This document shows positions 63,223 to 64,000 of a stretch of DNA of 64,000 bases, piece by piece. The notes under the pieces were generated by a model. It did not search any database. It worked only from the letters and a program-made list of their open reading frames with translations, and was not told the DNA's origin. Numbering within the stretch: position 1 is the first letter of the stretch; every line of letters starts with the position of its first letter. Origin of the DNA: Devosia sp. (GTDB lineage Bacteria; Pseudomonadota; Alphaproteobacteria; Rhizobiales; Devosiaceae); assembly GCA_017794705.1 (NCBI GenBank), contig CP051235.1, positions 373,010 to 437,009 on the forward strand. Reading direction: 5' to 3'. A program made the translations under genes and the position numbers.

Positions 63223-64000
63223 ACAGGGATCAGGTCGACGTTTTCGAAATCAAGCAGGCTGCCCAGTTGTTTCATGCGGCTGCGTAGCCGCGCACTGTCC
63301 AAAAATGCGATGGGCTGAGGTATGAGAATCTCGAGGGTCTTGCCGTTGGTGCGGAAATCCAGTTGCGGAAGGATGGCGGGTACAGCCGCTGCCAACACAT
63401 AGGCCATGCGGAACAGGGCGCCGAGAATACGGGCCCGCTTGTGCCCCTCCTGGCCAACGAGAGCGGCAAAATTGCTGCTCATGCCGTTGTGGCGCAGGCC
63501 CATGTAGCGGACCGCAAGGGCCTCGGCGATGAAGGCACGGCCCGGATGGTCGATGCCCGTCAGGGCACTGTAGGCAACAAGATCGACGCTCTGTTCGCCG
63601 CGGTAGTCGGGATGACCGCGCCAGCCGATATCGGAAAGCGAACAGGCAGCCTCGCGCCATAGACGATCGCGTTCGTCCTCGTCGAGGCCGGTGGTAGCAA
63701 TGAATTTCGTGGTGAACCCGAAGAGTTCGTCGGCATAGGCCGGGGTGCGTGAGCGCAAATTGTTGATCAGGTGTGTTGCCTCGCGAAGCGGGTGGCGAGC
63801 CTGTTCTTCGGCGCTCAACTGCGCATAGAGATAGCCTTCGCGGACACCGAGCGCGGAGAAATAGACCTGGGCGAACTCGCCACGTTCGATCACGGCCGCC
63901 ATTGCCGCCGCCCCATAAGGCAGCAACGGACGGCGTGAACCGCTGATTTCAGACAGGCCCTCGGTCTCGTCGCCCTTGGAGATCAATTCCTCGCACAGCG
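63219..64000 (-). CDS. ppx: Exopolyphosphatase (C-terminal part)
   Basis: The frame is open to the window edge, so the N-terminus is missing; a TTG at 63986 is internal (the residues before it read LCEE). About 260 residues are visible: the element FSALGVREGYLYAQLS, characteristic of Ppx/GppA, then a C-terminal helical domain with RHPLREATHLI, ARILGALFRMAYVLAA and QLDFRTNGKTLEILIPQ. It removes phosphate from polyphosphate (or pppGpp). The stop overlaps the rnd stop by four bases. Confidence 0.9.
   Translation of the reverse strand, partial: LCEELISKGDETEGLSEISGSRRPLLPYGAAAMAAVIERGEFAQVYFSALGVREGYLYAQLSAEEQARHPLREATHLINNLRSRTPAYADELFGFTTKFIATTGLDEDERDRLWREAACSLSDIGWRGHPDYRGEQSVDLVAYSALTGIDHPGRAFIAEALAVRYMGLRHNGMSSNFAALVGQEGHKRARILGALFRMAYVLAAAVPAILPQLDFRTNGKTLEILIPQPIAFLDSARLRSRMKQLGSLLDFENVDLIPV

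Overview
The window is one continuous stretch of chromosome from an alphaproteobacterium, most likely of the order Hyphomicrobiales (Rhizobiales). The case rests on gene content and order: tolC, popZ and valS in a row; a fused cysNC; an Aap-type general amino-acid ABC transporter; cysE followed by a DUF3126 protein; an IscU-like/yidD/folE/hisI neighbourhood; a bacterial transglutaminase-like cysteine peptidase; aspS, rnd and ppx side by side; and exact CtrA-type boxes (TTAA-N7-TTAA) in front of several genes. The DNA is uniformly GC-rich. I see no rRNA, CRISPR array, insertion sequence, prophage or integrase. Three tRNAs are present (Cys-GCA, Asn-GTT, Pro-TGG).

Layout. 1-5 kb: end of an esterase-like serine hydrolase, xth, a DUF4389 membrane protein, a Sel1-repeat periplasmic protein and ilvD. 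5-11 kb (minus strand): valS, popZ, a small membrane protein with an operator-like promoter, and tolC. 11-14.2 kb: tRNA-Cys, mobA-like gene, tRNA-Asn, a family 2 glycosyltransferase and a divergent pair of paralogous small secreted cysteine proteins. 14.3-20.1 kb: sulfur assimilation (cysD-cysNC on minus; cysK-alaX-sseA on plus). 20.1-25.5 kb: an aapJQMP operon with a second, diverged solute-binding gene at its 3' end. 25.7-33.1 kb: PAP2 phosphatase, tRNA-Pro, an NDUFS4-like subunit, AAA ATPase, yidD, IscU-like scaffold, folE, pncA, pncB, hisI, a methyltransferase-like membrane protein and a rhomboid protease. 33.2-37.1 kb: PAS, double PilZ, HIT, BTLCP and two unknown membrane proteins. 37.1-41.0 kb (minus): DUF3126, cysE, alpha/beta hydrolase, sterol-desaturase-like oxidase and a tandem pair of paralogous membrane-anchored proteins. 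41.3-53.3 kb: NDUFS6-like zinc protein, FAD monooxygenase, MFS exporter, GNAT, a GH43-like propeller protein, VOC protein, a galactose-dehydrogenase-like oxidoreductase, an acyltransferase, aldo/keto reductase, SleB-type lipoprotein, DUF4342, a RecD-like helicase and two tandem DUF1801 proteins. 53.6-64 kb: amn, maeB, a CSS/EAL phosphodiesterase, aspS, a membrane protein, rnd and the start of ppx.

How genes work together. Sulfate activation (CysD/CysNC), serine acetylation (CysE, distant) and cysteine synthesis (CysK) form one pathway. PncA and PncB form the nicotinamide branch of NAD salvage. The PAS/PilZ/BTLCP group, popZ and the EAL protein point to cell-pole, cell-cycle and c-di-GMP control.

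The most unusual signal is a set of four exact TTAA-N7-TTAA sites, all intergenic. They lie by two unrelated families of small paralogous secreted or membrane-anchored proteins, by an unknown membrane protein, and by the PAS/PilZ module. This suggests an undescribed set of CtrA-controlled envelope proteins. The second strongest is the extra binding protein behind a terminator-like hairpin at the end of the aap operon.
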